Source of the DNA: Acidobacteriota bacterium | Lineage (GTDB): Bacteria; Acidobacteriota; Terriglobia; Bryobacterales; Bryobacteraceae | Direction: 5' to 3' | Assembly: GCA_016871015.1 (NCBI GenBank) | Contig: VFZX01000042.1 | Coordinates: 1 to 32,539, forward strand | DNA length: 32,539 nucleotides | In this document: in pieces, positions 32,526 through 32,539 of the stretch | How positions within the stretch are numbered: position 1 is the stretch's first letter | How the letters are laid out: each line of letters starts with the position of its first letter | Position numbers and translations under genes: made by a program | The notes under the pieces: generated by a model | Database searches by the model: none | Told to the model about the DNA's origin: nothing | The model's input: only the letters and a program-made list of their open reading frames with translations

Positions 32526-32539
32526 AAAAAGCTCCACGC

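Noticed and set aside
1-32539. CRISPR arrays, tRNA or rRNA genes, insertion sequences, phage genes
   Set aside because: No regularly spaced repeats, no tRNA-like cloverleaf with T-loop, no transposase or integrase motif, and no terminal repeats were found on reading.

Overview
The window is a GC-rich, gene-dense bacterial chromosome segment with no rRNA, tRNA, insertion sequence or CRISPR array that I could see. Two very large TonB-dependent receptors carry an N-terminal carboxypeptidase-regulatory-like domain (the Oar-like type that is greatly expanded in Acidobacteria). There is also a Tat-exported Cys-type sulfatase, a Tat-exported Gfo/Idh/MocA oxidoreductase, a PQQ-type beta-propeller enzyme and a HemQ. 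Together these suggest an acidobacterium of the Solibacter/Bryobacter kind. This is inference from gene content, not from a marker gene.

Layout. 1-3511 (+): the 3' end of a PQQ-like propeller gene, then three genes joined by ATGA overlaps (a Tat-like exported protein, HemQ, a dihydroorotate dehydrogenase family enzyme). 3486-8324 (-): a TonB-dependent receptor and a sulfatase 3 nt apart, probably a nutrient-scavenging pair. 8394-10446 (-): a TlpA-type thioredoxin, glycolate-oxidase subunit GlcD and a doubtful small ORF. 10512-12271 (+): two tandem pterin synthase paralogues, GTP cyclohydrolase I and a small unknown. 12356-13761 (+): a CymR-like Rrf2 regulator and cysteine synthase. 13985-14878 (+): a DUF72 protein. 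14875-15723 (-): an HDOD protein. 15769-17940 (+): Maf and the replicative helicase DnaB, with a cluster of DnaA-box-like sites between them. 18185-21459 (+): a 27-residue peptide with a strong ribosome site, a GTGA-coupled 74-residue ORF, a stretch that looks like a frameshifted gene, and a 924-residue tyrosinase/von Willebrand A fusion. 21492-22826 (-): an exported oxidoreductase. 22876-24810 (+): PLP synthase PdxS and PdxT and an arsenate-reductase-like phosphatase. 24815-25678 (-): a zinc-ribbon AIM24-family protein. 25728-32446 (+): a secreted metalloprotease, an outer-membrane barrel and a second TonB receptor, plausibly one protein-degradation and uptake unit.

The most interesting points are: (1) the two pterin synthase paralogues have lost complementary parts of the catalytic triad that is known to be shared between subunits, which predicts an obligate heteromer; (2) the tyrosinase-VWA fusion sits behind a tiny conserved-looking peptide gene; (3) a TAnnnT hexamer lies exactly 6 nt before the start codon of several genes, suggesting leaderless transcripts; (4) a CymR-like regulator without cysteines ends in a C-terminal Ile next to cysK. 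All functional calls come from reading the sequence; no database search was possible.
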